64,000 nt of DNA from JBFMCC01 sp037445635. Lineage in GTDB: Bacteria > Chloroflexota > Anaerolineae > Anaerolineales > Villigracilaceae. Position numbers and translations under genes: made by a program. Below are positions 7,748-16,235 of the stretch, piece after piece (the first letter of the stretch is position 1; every line of letters starts with the position of its first letter). The DNA is taken from positions 1 to 64,000 of the forward strand of contig JBBIKC010000016.1 in the NCBI GenBank assembly GCA_037445635.1, written 5' to 3'. The notes beneath the pieces are model-generated. The model did not search any database. It was not told the origin of the DNA and saw only the letters and a list, made by a program, of their open reading frames with translations.

Positions 7748-8839
7748 GTGTACCCGCGCCTGCGTCCCCTGCTCTTCGGCCTCGAGGCCGAGACCGCGCA
7801 CGCGCTGACGCTTCACGCCTTGCGGTTTGCTGGCGCGTTTTCTCCTCTTCACCGCATCCTCGCCCGCTCCTTCGACGCGCCGCCCAAACCCGTGACCGCG
7901 TTCGGCCTGACCTTTAAAAACCCGGTGGGACTCGCCGCGGGCTACGACAAGGACGGCCTGGCTCTGCGCGGACTGGCCGCGCTGGGATTCGGTCACATCG
8001 AGATCGGCACGGTCACGCCCCTGCCGCAGGCGGGCAACCCGCGCCCGCGCGTGTTTCGCCTCGCGGAGGACGAGGCCGTCATCAACCGCATGGGGTTTCC
8101 CAGCCGCGGCGCGGCGTTCGTGCAGAGACGCCTGGGCTCGAAGCCGACCGAGAGCCTGTTCGAGCGCGTGACCGGCTTGTCCATCCGCGCCGCGTCGGCG
8201 CAGGGCAGGCTCCAGAGGCCAAAACGCGATTTCATCCTGGGGGTCAACCTTGGCAGGAACAAGGCTACGCCCAACGAAGAAGCCGTTTTCGATTACCTGA
8301 GCCTGCTCCAGAATTTCGCTCCGCTGGCAGATTACCTGACCATCAACGTCAGTTCGCCCAATACGGAGGGACTGCGCCGCCTGCAGGGACGCGAGGCCCT
8401 GAACGGCTTGTTGACACAACTCGATCTTCAGCGCAAATTGGAGGAAAAGAAGTGGGAAAAGTCCCTGCCCCTGCTGGTCAAACTTTCGCCCGACCTGACG
8501 GATGATGAACTCGACGACGCCTTGGAGGTTATGATACAGACAAAGATGGACGGCGTCATTGCCACGAACACCACGCTGGGACGCGAGGGGGCAAGGTCCG
8601 CGCTGAAGGGCGAAACAGGCGGGTTAAGCGGAAGCCCGCTCAGGGTCCAGAGCGAGGCGATGCTGGGGAAAATCGTCAAACGATTAGGTGGGAAAATCCC
8701 GGTCGTCAGCGTGGGCGGAATCATGAGTCCCGAAGACGCCAAACGACGACTCGACATGGGCGCCGCGTTGATTCAGGTGTACACGGGGCTGGTGTATCGC
8801 GGGCCGGGGCTGGTGAAAGAGATCGTGCAGGCGTTGTAA
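7748..8839 (+). CDS. pyrD: Dihydroorotate dehydrogenase (quinone), class 2
   Basis: Oxidises dihydroorotate to orotate with FMN and passes electrons to quinone at the membrane (pyrimidine synthesis). 363 residues with the N-terminal YPRLRPLLFGLEAETAH helix typical of class 2, FKNPVGLAAGYDKDG, GTVTPLPQAGNPRPR, INRMGFPSRG, TINVSSPNTEGLR with the catalytic serine, and VSVGGI...IQVYTGLVYRGP. Start codon is GTG, 3 bases after the cupin stop. Residues ~132-158 between VQRRL and RDFILGVNLG are ~26 longer than in E. coli PyrD; I see no palindrome in that insertion. Confidence 0.95.
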   Translation: MYPRLRPLLFGLEAETAHALTLHALRFAGAFSPLHRILARSFDAPPKPVTAFGLTFKNPVGLAAGYDKDGLALRGLAALGFGHIEIGTVTPLPQAGNPRPRVFRLAEDEAVINRMGFPSRGAAFVQRRLGSKPTESLFERVTGLSIRAASAQGRLQRPKRDFILGVNLGRNKATPNEEAVFDYLSLLQNFAPLADYLTINVSSPNTEGLRRLQGREALNGLLTQLDLQRKLEEKKWEKSLPLLVKLSPDLTDDELDDALEVMIQTKMDGVIATNTTLGREGARSALKGETGGLSGSPLRVQSEAMLGKIVKRLGGKIPVVSVGGIMSPEDAKRRLDMGAALIQVYTGLVYRGPGLVKEIVQAL

Positions 8840-8890
8840 CCGACGCAGGGATTGCTTCGGCGGAAGAGCGCCGTCCCGCAATGACGGATA
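8840..8890. repeat. Dispersed GGATTGCTTCG...CGCAATGAC repeat
   Basis: Inverted arms ATTGCTTCGGCGG and CCGTCCCGCAATGAC, a second copy of the element near 3425-3460. It lies between the convergent pyrD and kinase-like gene. Confidence 0.55.
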
Positions 8891-9520
8891 TCAGGACATA
8901 TACAACCCGCCCGTGGATTCCATCCAGTCCGCGATGCGCTCGACGGCGCGCGGGATGTCGTTATCGGAGATGTCCAGATCGAGCCGCGGCAGAATGGACT
9001 CGGCCGCGAGCCGTCTGAGAAGTTCCTGCTCTTCGATGAAAATTTGCAAGTCGTCGTATTGCGAGGGCTTGCCCGAAACCTTGAGCCGTTCGGCGCGCGC
9101 CGACTCGAACGACTCGGGTGTGCGCGTGAGCAGAACGAGACGAAAGCCAAGCGGCGCGAGGCGTTCCTCCAGCCAGCGGAAATCGTAATCCTTGTTGTAC
9201 GTTTTCAGTTGATACGCGCGCGTGGACAGGTGGAAGCGATCAACGATCCACGAGTAGTAGCGTTGCAGTTCGAAGAGTTTGACCCACGCGGCATATGTTT
9301 CCATCGCGAGAGGTTCTTCGTGCGGCTCGAAGTTGATCAGTCCGCGCCCCCACGGAAAGTTGGTGAAGGCGCACCATTCGGCCGAGATCAGCGGCGAGTG
9401 ATACCGATATTTGCGCGGACCGACGATGCGCGGGTGCTCGTTGAGCGCGAAGGCGATATCGGTCTTGAAGGTCAGGCGCGTGCCTTCGAGGATGATCTTG
9501 GGGACGAGTTTGTTGCCCAT
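8891..9520 (-). CDS. Thymidylate-kinase-like P-loop protein with degenerate Walker A
   Basis: 209 residues from ATG at 9520. The frame is open further upstream but would overlap the divergent gene at 9600. The opening KIILEGTRLTFKTDIAFAL matches the position of the nucleoside-monophosphate-kinase P-loop (ILEGxxGxGKST), but the glycines and serine are replaced. IVDRFHLSTRAY corresponds to the DRY...S..AY segment of dTMP kinases, and VLLTRTPESFESARAERLK to the lid region. It could be a divergent (deoxy)nucleoside kinase or a pseudokinase. Genuine tmk lies at 31592. Confidence 0.6.
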   Translation of the reverse strand: MGNKLVPKIILEGTRLTFKTDIAFALNEHPRIVGPRKYRYHSPLISAEWCAFTNFPWGRGLINFEPHEEPLAMETYAAWVKLFELQRYYSWIVDRFHLSTRAYQLKTYNKDYDFRWLEERLAPLGFRLVLLTRTPESFESARAERLKVSGKPSQYDDLQIFIEEQELLRRLAAESILPRLDLDISDNDIPRAVERIADWMESTGGLYMS

Positions 9521-9599
9521 TGCAATCATTATACAATGCCATCGGGGGAGGGGCATCAACTCGAAACTATGGTATATTTTCGCCATCACAGGTACCCCC

Positions 9600-9962
9600 A
9601 TGGACGATAAAATCACAATCATCGAAGGCCCACCGCCCGTGTTCGAAGCCGTTAACGACGGCTGGGCGCTCGGCTTGAACGAGGGTCCGGCGTTATCCAT
9701 CCCGGCCCTCACACGTCTACGCACCTTTAACGGTCCGGCGCTGGTCGAACGCTGTTACCGCGCCTGGCATGCCAAACATCCCATCCACCTGCACTATCGT
9801 AACGAGATGGGGCTTGAACAGACCGCCCCCATCCTGGCCGCCCGAAACATCAACACACTGGAAGGACATGTGCTGTTGTTGTGGGTCTATCTGGAGGGTG
9901 ACAAAGTGGAACTGGAATTCGACTCGGGCGAGGACGACTCGGCCGAGGACGGACTCGACTAA
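9600..9962 (+). CDS. Conserved-looking hypothetical protein, 120 aa
   Basis: I do not recognise the family. The protein starts MDDKITIIEGPPPVFEAV, has an acidic tail (SGEDDSAEDGLD) and no membrane segment or signal peptide. A TATATT about 25 bases upstream could be its -10. It is transcribed away from the kinase-like gene and followed 4 bases later by a strong intrinsic terminator, so it is probably a monocistronic unit. Confidence 0.75.
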   Translation: MDDKITIIEGPPPVFEAVNDGWALGLNEGPALSIPALTRLRTFNGPALVERCYRAWHAKHPIHLHYRNEMGLEQTAPILAARNINTLEGHVLLLWVYLEGDKVELEFDSGEDDSAEDGLD

Positions 9963-9965
9963 ACG

Positions 9966-9992
9966 GACCGGGCCCCGCGCCCGGTCTTTTTC
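9966..9992 (+). terminator. Intrinsic terminator
   Basis: GACCGGGC / GCCCGGTC hairpin followed by TTTTTCT, immediately after the stop codon of the 120-residue gene. Confidence 0.9.
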
Positions 9993-10048
9993 TAATCACT
10001 GCCCTGAGCGGAGCCCCGCAGGGGCGCAGTCGAAGGGCAAATTACAAA

Positions 10049-10819
10049 ATGACTTCGCTTCTTTCTGACCTCAAATCCGGCGTCCGCACCCTGACCTTCA
10101 ACCGCCCCAAGCGCGCCAACGCCTTCAACTTCGAGATGATCGCCGCGTTGCATCGCGCCCTGGACGAATCCGCCCGCGACGCGGAGACGCGCGTCATTGT
10201 ACTGACCGGCGCAGGCAGGACCTTCGGCGCGGGTCACGATGTGACCGAGATGCTGGCCGCGGCGGGCAAGGTCTCTTATCGTGAGCATCTGCAAAAGACG
10301 TACAACCCCCTCATCTTAAAAATCCGCCAAATCGAGAAACCGGTCATCGCCGCGGTCAATGGCATGTGCGCGGGCGCCAGTCTCGGTGTGGCGCTGGCCT
10401 GCGATCTTCGTCTCGCCGCGGACGAGGCCTCCTTCGTCGTGGGTTTCGGCGGCATCAGCCTTGTTCCCGATAGCGGCGTGTCCCTCTTCCTGCCCGCGCT
10501 CATCGGCATCGGCCGCGCCATGGAATTCTATTTCAGCAACCAGCCCATCGCCGTCGAGCAGGCCCTCAAATGGGGATTGGTCAACCGCGTCATTCCCTTC
10601 AACTTTGAAAACGAAGTGCAGGCCGCCGCCGAAAAGATCGCGGCAGGTCCGGTCGGCGCGTTCGGCTTGAGCAAGCGCGCCTTCAACAAAGCCGTGTATC
10701 CGCATTTGGAGGAGGTGCTCGCCGCGGAAGCAGATGCGCAGGAGGAGGCCGGGAAATCGGCCGAGCACAGAGAAGGCGTGAAAGCATTCCTGCAAAAGCG
10801 CAAAGCGGTTGACAATTGA
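10049..10819 (+). CDS. Enoyl-CoA hydratase/isomerase family protein
   Basis: 256 residues, crotonase fold: TFNRPKRANAFNFEM, VIVLTGAGRTFGAGHDVTEM (oxyanion-hole strand), AAVNGMCAGASLGVALACDLRLA, FGGISLVPDSGVS and the C-terminal helices. The usual catalytic glutamates of hydratases are not clearly present: the segment reads VGFGGISLVPDSG where true hydratases have E..G..P..G. The reaction, whether hydration, isomerisation or thioester cleavage of a CoA substrate, is therefore open. Upstream lies a CTGAGCGGAGCC...AGTCGAAGGGCA dispersed repeat. Confidence 0.85.
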   Translation: MTSLLSDLKSGVRTLTFNRPKRANAFNFEMIAALHRALDESARDAETRVIVLTGAGRTFGAGHDVTEMLAAAGKVSYREHLQKTYNPLILKIRQIEKPVIAAVNGMCAGASLGVALACDLRLAADEASFVVGFGGISLVPDSGVSLFLPALIGIGRAMEFYFSNQPIAVEQALKWGLVNRVIPFNFENEVQAAAEKIAAGPVGAFGLSKRAFNKAVYPHLEEVLAAEADAQEEAGKSAEHREGVKAFLQKRKAVDN

Positions 10820-10854
10820 GACTTGAGACGTAAAGTCGTATCCAAAACCGAATA

Positions 10855-13389
10855 ATGCGAAAACGCTATCTGGCCCTCCTGCTTTTACTGGTTTTATGGT
10901 CGTGCGCGCCTGCCCCTGCACCTGTCGAACAGGAGGCGGCTCCGCAAGCGCAGGAGGCTTTTCCCTATGATGGAAACTGGGAGGGGACAGGCGTCACATC
11001 GGACGGCAACCACTTTGTCATTTCATTCCAGGTGCGTCAGGGCATCGTCACCGCTATCAACTATCAATACGAGGGGCCGCACGGGACACCATGCTTCAAC
11101 ATGCGCTACTTCCCCGTCCCGGAAGCGGAGAGACCCCGCATCCAGGATGACTCTTTCACGGTGAAACTCGGCGCGGACATGGATTTGTCCGCGAGGTTCA
11201 TCTCGCACAATTCTGCCGAAGGTCGCTTGATCGCAGATGTGTTTTACCGTTACGAGACGTGCAATGGCTTTTTCGAGTTGGATTGGACGGCGCAGAAACA
11301 GGCGGAGCAGGCACAGGCAACAGGGCCAAAACCTGCCACAAAGAAAACGCCGCTCGAAATATTCGTTCAAATCCTGATCTTCGGCCTGTCCAACGGCGCG
11401 GTATTGGCGTTGAATGCCATCGGCGTCAGCCTGATCTATGGCGCGGTCCGCTCCCTGAACCTCGCGCACGGCGACGTGTTCGCGCTCTCCTCCGTCGCGG
11501 TGACATCCCTGATCAACGGGTTTGCCATTCACGGCGGCTGGCCTGCCGGGAGATTGATTCTCTCGCTCCTGCTGGTTGGAATCGCCGCGTCCCTTTTCGG
11601 AGCGGGGCTGAGCGTGGGAGTGAATCAACTCGCCTTCAAGCCATTTCGCGGGCGTTCACGCCTCGCGCCCCTGATTTCCACGCTGGCTTTGTCGTTCATT
11701 CTGTTTCAGGCGGCGCTGGTCTGGCGCACCTTCCAGGCCTCGTGGATTCCCGGCGAGCATCGAAGCGTGCCGGGCCTGCCCGAGGTTCCCACCGACGGAA
11801 TCCCGAGCCTGTTGCCCGATGTGAATCTGGTACAGGCGCTTGGCCTTCCCTTTCAAATCGTATTTCGCGCCAACGATTTGTTCGTCCTGGTGATGGCGTT
11901 CCTGTTCGTTGCGCTGGCAGCACATTTTGTCTACCGCTCATCCACAGGACGCGCCCTGCGCGCACTCACCCAGAATCAGACCCTGGCACAGATGGTCGGC
12001 GTGAACGTCGCTTCGACCATTAACCGCACCTTTGCGGTGGGCGGCGCGCTGGCCGGGGCGGCAGCGTTCATCTTCGCGTTGTATTACGGGCGTCCATTTG
12101 GGATGCACGGCGCACAAAGCGGCCTGCTGGCGTTCACCGCCGCACTGCTGGGCGGCATCGGCAACCCGACGGGGGCGTTGATCAGCAGTCTGGGCATCGG
12201 CGTGGTTTCCTCGCTGAGCGATTATTATTTCTCCGCGCAATGGACGAATGCGATCACCTTGTCGCTCCTGCTGGCCTTGATCGCCTGGCGGCCATTGGGG
12301 TTGATGGAAAGAGGCGGCACGGACGCGGGATCTGCCCAAACGCGCGACTCGGTCATTTTGCCGGGAACAGGCTCGAGGTCCCGCGTGAACCGGGACGCCG
12401 CCATTTATCTTTCAGTGCTCGCATTGATTCCCATCCTGCTTTTCGGTTTCGGATTCGGCGGGCAGATCATCCTGCGGACCGCCGCGATCTTCGTCCTGCT
12501 GGCGCTCGGCTTGAACGTCGCGCTCGGCTTCGCGGGCCTGCTGGATTTTGGATTCGCCGCAGGCTTCGGGCTCGGCGCGTACGCCGCCGCCATCGCGTTG
12601 ACCCGTGGCGGAAATTTTCTCTCTGCGTTATGCGCGGCCCTCCTGGCCTCGGCCTTGCTGGGCATCGTGAAAGGAATGTTCGCGCGCCGCCTGCGCGACG
12701 ATTTCCTTGCCGTTGCTACACTCGCGCTGGGGTTGCTCGTCCGCCAATTGATCGTGAATTTCGATTTCACCGGCGGCCCAAACGGGATCAACGGGTTTAC
12801 CTGGCTCCGTTTCCCGGGCTCGCACCTGTTCGCGCCCGTGATGAATTATTATCTCGTCTTCGGGTTCGTCCTGCTGGCGGCCATTGTGAGCATCCGCTTT
12901 GCGTTTTCATCCACCGGCAGGGCGTGGCTGGCCTCCAGCGAGGATGAAACCGCCGCGCTGGCCCTGGGCGTGGACGTGCCCCGGGCGCGCATGACGGTAT
13001 TGGTGATCAGTTCCGCGTTCGCAGGGGTTGCAGGCGCGCTCTACGCCGGGACATTCACATACGCCGACCCGGAGCTGTATTCCTTTTACGTGTCCTCGCT
13101 TACACTGACCATGGTCATCCTGGGCGGAGCAGGGAGCGTGCCCGGCATTCTCATCGGCGCGACGGCGATCATCCTGTATGATAAGATCCTCGTGCCTCAA
13201 CTCGCGGAATGGATCGCGCTGGTCTGGCCCAGGAACCTGGCAATCGGTTCGGTCCCGGATATCCGCGGGGCAAGTTATTTCAACTTTGGTTTCGCCCTGT
13301 ACGTCACCGTGCTGGTACGTTCCCGCCGGATACCGTTCGCAAAGTTTTTCAAGAAGCATTCGACTTACGACACTGGTCATGGTAATTAG
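10855..13389 (+). CDS. Lipoprotein-like domain fused to LivH and LivM branched-chain amino acid permeases
   Basis: 844 residues in three parts. Residues 1-17 form a lipoprotein signal (LLLLLVLWSC), followed to ~150 by an extracytoplasmic beta-rich domain (YDGNWEGTGVTSDGNHFVISF). Residues ~165-480 are LivH-like (NLAHGDVFALSS, FRGRSRLAPLISTL, GALAGAAAFIFALYYG). Residues ~505-835 are LivM-like (LGLNVALGFAGLLDFGFAAGFGLGAYAAA, NFDFTGGPNGINGF, AFAGVAGALYAGTF). LivH and LivM are normally separate subunits of a HAAT importer with LivF/LivG ATPases and LivK; none of those is nearby. This could be one chain forming the whole permease (inference). Confidence 0.9.
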   Translation: MRKRYLALLLLLVLWSCAPAPAPVEQEAAPQAQEAFPYDGNWEGTGVTSDGNHFVISFQVRQGIVTAINYQYEGPHGTPCFNMRYFPVPEAERPRIQDDSFTVKLGADMDLSARFISHNSAEGRLIADVFYRYETCNGFFELDWTAQKQAEQAQATGPKPATKKTPLEIFVQILIFGLSNGAVLALNAIGVSLIYGAVRSLNLAHGDVFALSSVAVTSLINGFAIHGGWPAGRLILSLLLVGIAASLFGAGLSVGVNQLAFKPFRGRSRLAPLISTLALSFILFQAALVWRTFQASWIPGEHRSVPGLPEVPTDGIPSLLPDVNLVQALGLPFQIVFRANDLFVLVMAFLFVALAAHFVYRSSTGRALRALTQNQTLAQMVGVNVASTINRTFAVGGALAGAAAFIFALYYGRPFGMHGAQSGLLAFTAALLGGIGNPTGALISSLGIGVVSSLSDYYFSAQWTNAITLSLLLALIAWRPLGLMERGGTDAGSAQTRDSVILPGTGSRSRVNRDAAIYLSVLALIPILLFGFGFGGQIILRTAAIFVLLALGLNVALGFAGLLDFGFAAGFGLGAYAAAIALTRGGNFLSALCAALLASALLGIVKGMFARRLRDDFLAVATLALGLLVRQLIVNFDFTGGPNGINGFTWLRFPGSHLFAPVMNYYLVFGFVLLAAIVSIRFAFSSTGRAWLASSEDETAALALGVDVPRARMTVLVISSAFAGVAGALYAGTFTYADPELYSFYVSSLTLTMVILGGAGSVPGILIGATAIILYDKILVPQLAEWIALVWPRNLAIGSVPDIRGASYFNFGFALYVTVLVRSRRIPFAKFFKKHSTYDTGHGN

Positions 13390-13503
13390 ACGCACATTGT
13401 CACATTGACGGAAAATTACCTCCCGTGATAAGGTTAAGTCCCTCAACATGGAAGGAACGCAATGTAGCATGGTCTTACAGTGCGCCATAGTTCTGGATTA
13501 GAT

Positions 13504-13538
13504 GCGGGCCCCCAGACCGGGATGCCCGCGTATTTTTT
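13504..13538 (+). terminator. Hairpin with T-run upstream of gdhA
   Basis: GCGGGC (13504-13509) / GCCCGC (13524-13529) followed by GTATTTTTTTC. It lies 115 bases after the Liv fusion and 40 before gdhA. It may end the Liv transcript. Alternatively it attenuates a gdhA leader started from TTGACG (~13408)-18-TAAGGT; I cannot decide. Confidence 0.65.
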
Positions 13539-13576
13539 TCTAAAAATTCTTTTCCAACCCATCAAGGAGTAACAAT

Positions 13577-14875
13577 ATGTCTGGACAGATCAATGCCTTT
13601 GAAATGGCACAGAAGCAGTTCGACGGCGTCGCCAAGCAGTTGAACCTCGACCCCGGCGTGGCCGAGGTTTTGCGCTGGCCGATGCGCGAGTACAGTTTCC
13701 GCATCCCGGTACGCATGGACGACGGCTCGCTCAAGGTCTTCCAGGGATTCCGCGTCCAGCATAACGACGCCCGCGGCCCCAACAAGGGCGGCATCCGCTT
13801 CCACCCGGCCGAAACGCTGGATACCGTACGCGCCCTGGCCACCTGGATGACGTGGAAATGCGCCGTGGCCGACATCCCGCTGGGCGGCGGCAAGGGCGGC
13901 GTCATTTGTGACCCCTCAGCCCTGTCCCCCAATGAAAAGGAACAAATCTGCCGCGGCTGGGTGGGCGCCATGTGGAAGAACATCGGCCCGCGCAACGACG
14001 TGCCCGCCCCGGACGTCGGCACCACTCCGCAGATGATGGGCTGGATGATGGATGAGTATTCCCGTCTCGTCGGTCAGTTCACGCCCGGCGTGTTCACCGG
14101 CAAGCCTCTCGGAAGCGGCGGCTCTCTCGGACGCACCGAGGCGACCGGCTTCGGCGTGATCTATCACGTGCGCGAGGCCATGAAACACCTCGGCATAGAC
14201 CCGAAGAAATCCGTTGCGGCCATCGAAGGCTTCGGCAACGTGGCGCAGTACGCCGCCATCGGCTTCGTCGAGATGCTGGGCGGCAAGGTGGCCTGCGTCT
14301 CCTGCTGGGACCGGCACGAGAAAAAATCCTTCACCTATAGCCACAAGGACGGCGTGGATCCCCGCTTCCTGCTCACCATCGTGGACGAGTACGGCACGAT
14401 TGACAAGAAGAAAGCCGAAGACAAGGGTTACATCGTCGAAGACGGCGACAAATGGATCGAGAAGGACTGTAACGTGCTCATCCCCGCGGCTATCGAAGGT
14501 CACGTCAACGCCGAGACCGTCAAGAAGATGTCTAAAAACGTGAAGATCGTGGCCGAAGGCGCCAACGGCCCCTGCACGCCCGAAGCGGACGAATACTTCA
14601 AAAAGAACGGCATCTTCAACATCCCCGACTTCCTGTGCAATGCGGGCGGCGTCACCTGCTCGTACTTCGAACAGGTGCAAAACGACATGAACTTCTACTG
14701 GTCGAAGGAGGAAGTGCTCGAGCGCCTCGACCAGAAGATGACGGCTGCTTTCCACGGCGTGCTCGACATGGCCAAGGAAAAGAACGTCTACATGCGCGAC
14801 GCGGCCTACATGGTAGCGATCACGCGCGTGGTCAAGGCTATGGAACTGCGCGGCTGGTTACACTCGACCTGGTAA
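13577..14875 (+). CDS. gdhA: Glutamate dehydrogenase (Glu/Leu/Phe/Val dehydrogenase family)
   Basis: 432 residues. Interconverts glutamate with 2-oxoglutarate and ammonia using NAD(P). Seen: VQHNDARGPNKGGIRFHP, then TWKCAVADIPLGGGKGGVICDP with the catalytic lysine, NDVPAPDVGTTPQMMGWMMDEY, and Rossmann segment AAIEGFGNVAQYAA. VAEGANGPCTPEAD and PDFLCNAGGVTCSYFEQVQN complete the family pattern. RBS AGGAG 8 bases before ATG. Single gene between two terminators. Confidence 0.95.
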   Translation: MSGQINAFEMAQKQFDGVAKQLNLDPGVAEVLRWPMREYSFRIPVRMDDGSLKVFQGFRVQHNDARGPNKGGIRFHPAETLDTVRALATWMTWKCAVADIPLGGGKGGVICDPSALSPNEKEQICRGWVGAMWKNIGPRNDVPAPDVGTTPQMMGWMMDEYSRLVGQFTPGVFTGKPLGSGGSLGRTEATGFGVIYHVREAMKHLGIDPKKSVAAIEGFGNVAQYAAIGFVEMLGGKVACVSCWDRHEKKSFTYSHKDGVDPRFLLTIVDEYGTIDKKKAEDKGYIVEDGDKWIEKDCNVLIPAAIEGHVNAETVKKMSKNVKIVAEGANGPCTPEADEYFKKNGIFNIPDFLCNAGGVTCSYFEQVQNDMNFYWSKEEVLERLDQKMTAAFHGVLDMAKEKNVYMRDAAYMVAITRVVKAMELRGWLHSTW

Positions 14876-14891
14876 GATAAATCATTCAAGA

Positions 14892-14926
14892 AAAAAGCAG
14901 GATGAGATGAATCTCGTCCTGCTTTT
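14892..14926 (+). terminator. Intrinsic terminator of gdhA
   Basis: AAAAAGCAGGATGAGAT paired with ATCTCGTCCTGCTTTTT. It works in both directions and also closes the convergent cupin operon. Confidence 0.9.
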
Positions 14927-14970
14927 TGATTCCCCGCATCATACCTGACCCGCAGCCTGCTTCCGCTAAA

Positions 14971-15282
14971 TTATCTTTTGTGCGCCTCGAAGCAGACCAC
15001 GCCCTCCGCGCCGACCTCCGCGGCGTGGAGGGTGCCCGCGGGCAAATCCAGGCGGTCGCCCGCATTCAACTTGTGCCATGTGCCCAACTCAATCAACTGG
15101 AAGGTGATCGAACCGCGCACGCAGTACAGCACCTTATCGTAATCGTGCGCGTGCGGGGGATAGACGTCGCCCGGGCCGTTGGACCAGGCATAAAAGTCCA
15201 GGCCCTGTTGCGAGAGCAGGGCGCGCAGGCGCGATTCAGTTGGAGGCGTCGCCTCGGGCCACGGGGTGAGGCGGAGTTCCAT
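14971..15282 (-). CDS. Cupin domain protein
   Basis: 103 residues from ATG 15282 (MELRLTPWPEA). Cupin motif VYPPHAHDYDKVLYCVRG with two histidines, then AGDRLDLPAGTLHAAEVG. The start codon follows the upstream membrane-protein stop by one base, so the two are translationally coupled. The reading frame is open further upstream but would run through that gene. Substrate unknown. Confidence 0.8.
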   Translation of the reverse strand: MELRLTPWPEATPPTESRLRALLSQQGLDFYAWSNGPGDVYPPHAHDYDKVLYCVRGSITFQLIELGTWHKLNAGDRLDLPAGTLHAAEVGAEGVVCFEAHKR

Positions 15283-15283
15283 C

Positions 15284-15748
15284 CTATTGCTGAGGCGCGG
15301 GCGTGGTCGTGTTCTTGTTGTTGATCTGGTGCCAGAGCATCCCGCCCAATGCACCGGTACCGGCCATGAGAGCAAGGTCGAGCAATCCAAGACAGACCGT
15401 GCTCAAGATCAGGCTGACCCAGTAGATGGAGGCGGTGTCTCCGCCGGCGGAGGGAAGCCCCATCTGACGCAGAAGTTGTGCCGTACCTTCCGGGCCAACC
15501 ATGATGCCGTTGACGACGGATCCTCCGGCCTGCCCAAGAAGTGCGCCAACGCCGCCGATCAGACCGGCCAGCGCGCCGCTTTTGGTCGCGGCCGACTTCT
15601 CGACCGGCTTGTCGAACACGCCGGCCAGATAGCCTGCGCCCGCCCCCAGGAACAGGACGAGGCAGGGCGTGCACAGCGGGCTGATTACCGTCCCGCCGAT
15701 CGCCAGCACCATGGCGACAACGGCCATAATCAAACCTGACTTGCTCAT
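15284..15748 (-). CDS. Small multi-pass membrane protein, unknown function
   Basis: 154 residues with an N-terminal hydrophobic pair (LIMAVVAMVLAIGGTVISPLCTPCLVLFLGAGAGYLAGVF, two cysteines as CTPC), a glycine-rich helix (GALAGLIGGVGALLGQAGG) and a last helix (VSLILSTVCLGLLDLALMAG), ending in a Thr/Pro/Gln tail. I do not recognise a family. RBS GGAGGAA before ATG. It is the first gene of a two-gene unit with the cupin; the selenoprotein candidate lies 51 bases upstream on the same strand and may be co-transcribed. Confidence 0.75.
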   Translation of the reverse strand: MSKSGLIMAVVAMVLAIGGTVISPLCTPCLVLFLGAGAGYLAGVFDKPVEKSAATKSGALAGLIGGVGALLGQAGGSVVNGIMVGPEGTAQLLRQMGLPSAGGDTASIYWVSLILSTVCLGLLDLALMAGTGALGGMLWHQINNKNTTTPAPQQ

Positions 15749-15799
15749 TTGTTCCTCCTCGAGTAATTTTTACGGATCCGTTTCAGGTGGATCCGCCGC

Positions 15800-16234
15800 T
15801 CACTGTCCTTTATCTACCGGATACCCCGCATCCTCCCAGGCATAGAAACCACCCAGGATTGGGTTGACGCGTGAATAACCGTGTTCCAATAAAATCTGCG
15901 CCGCCCGGGCGCTCGACTCTTCAGCGGGTCAGGTGCAGTAGGTGATGATCCATTGAGCCGGGTCGAGCTCGCCGAGGCGGGATTCGAGTTCGGCCAGCGG
16001 AATCGAGAGCGCGCCGGGGATGTGTCCCTCGGCATACGCGGCCTCACTGCGCACGTCCACGAACACGGCCGCGCCGTCATCGAAGGCGGCTTTGGCTTCC
16101 TCGAGGCTTATGCGCGGCACCTCCGCTTCGGAAACCTGCGGCTCGCTCACTGGAGCGGACGCGACCGGAGCAAACAGGGAGCAGGAAAGGGCGGCTAACG
16201 TTAAGACTGCCAACAGGGTGGGAATTTTTCGCAC
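15800..16234 (-). CDS. Rhodanese-like lipoprotein, candidate selenoprotein (UGA = Sec102)
   Basis: 144 residues if UGA at 15929-15931 is read. Residues 1-18 are a lipoprotein signal ending LAALSC. Residues ~42-140 are a rhodanese domain: FVDVRSEAAYAEGHIPGALSIPL, then WIITYCT-[UGA]-PAEESSARAA, LLEHGYSRVNPILGGFYAWEDAGYPVDK. After the UGA the same frame continues with the expected half-domain (42 residues) to a proper TGA at 15800-15802. Many relatives have YCxCPxE here, so the UGA stands where the second cysteine belongs. A GCGCC-CGGGC-GGCGC hairpin (15898-15912) lies 16 bases after the UGA, as in bacterial SECIS elements. The alternative is a nonsense mutation. It starts 1 base after the VOC gene stop. 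Confidence 0.75.
15898..15912 (-). promoter_or_regulatory. Candidate bacterial SECIS hairpin
   Basis: Minus-strand RNA GCGCC-CGGGC-GGCGC: 5-bp G/C stem, G-containing apical loop beginning ~21 bases after the UGA. That lies within the spacing known for SelB-binding bSECIS hairpins. It needs SelB/SelC/SelA elsewhere in the genome. Confidence 0.5.
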
Positions 16235-16235
16235 G

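Noticed and set aside
15929..15931. Rhodanese gene as a simple nonsense-mutated pseudogene
   Set aside because: Possible, but the frame continues with a full, unmutated half-domain, the UGA replaces exactly a conserved cysteine and a SECIS-like hairpin follows. Kept as selenoprotein candidate with the caveat stated.
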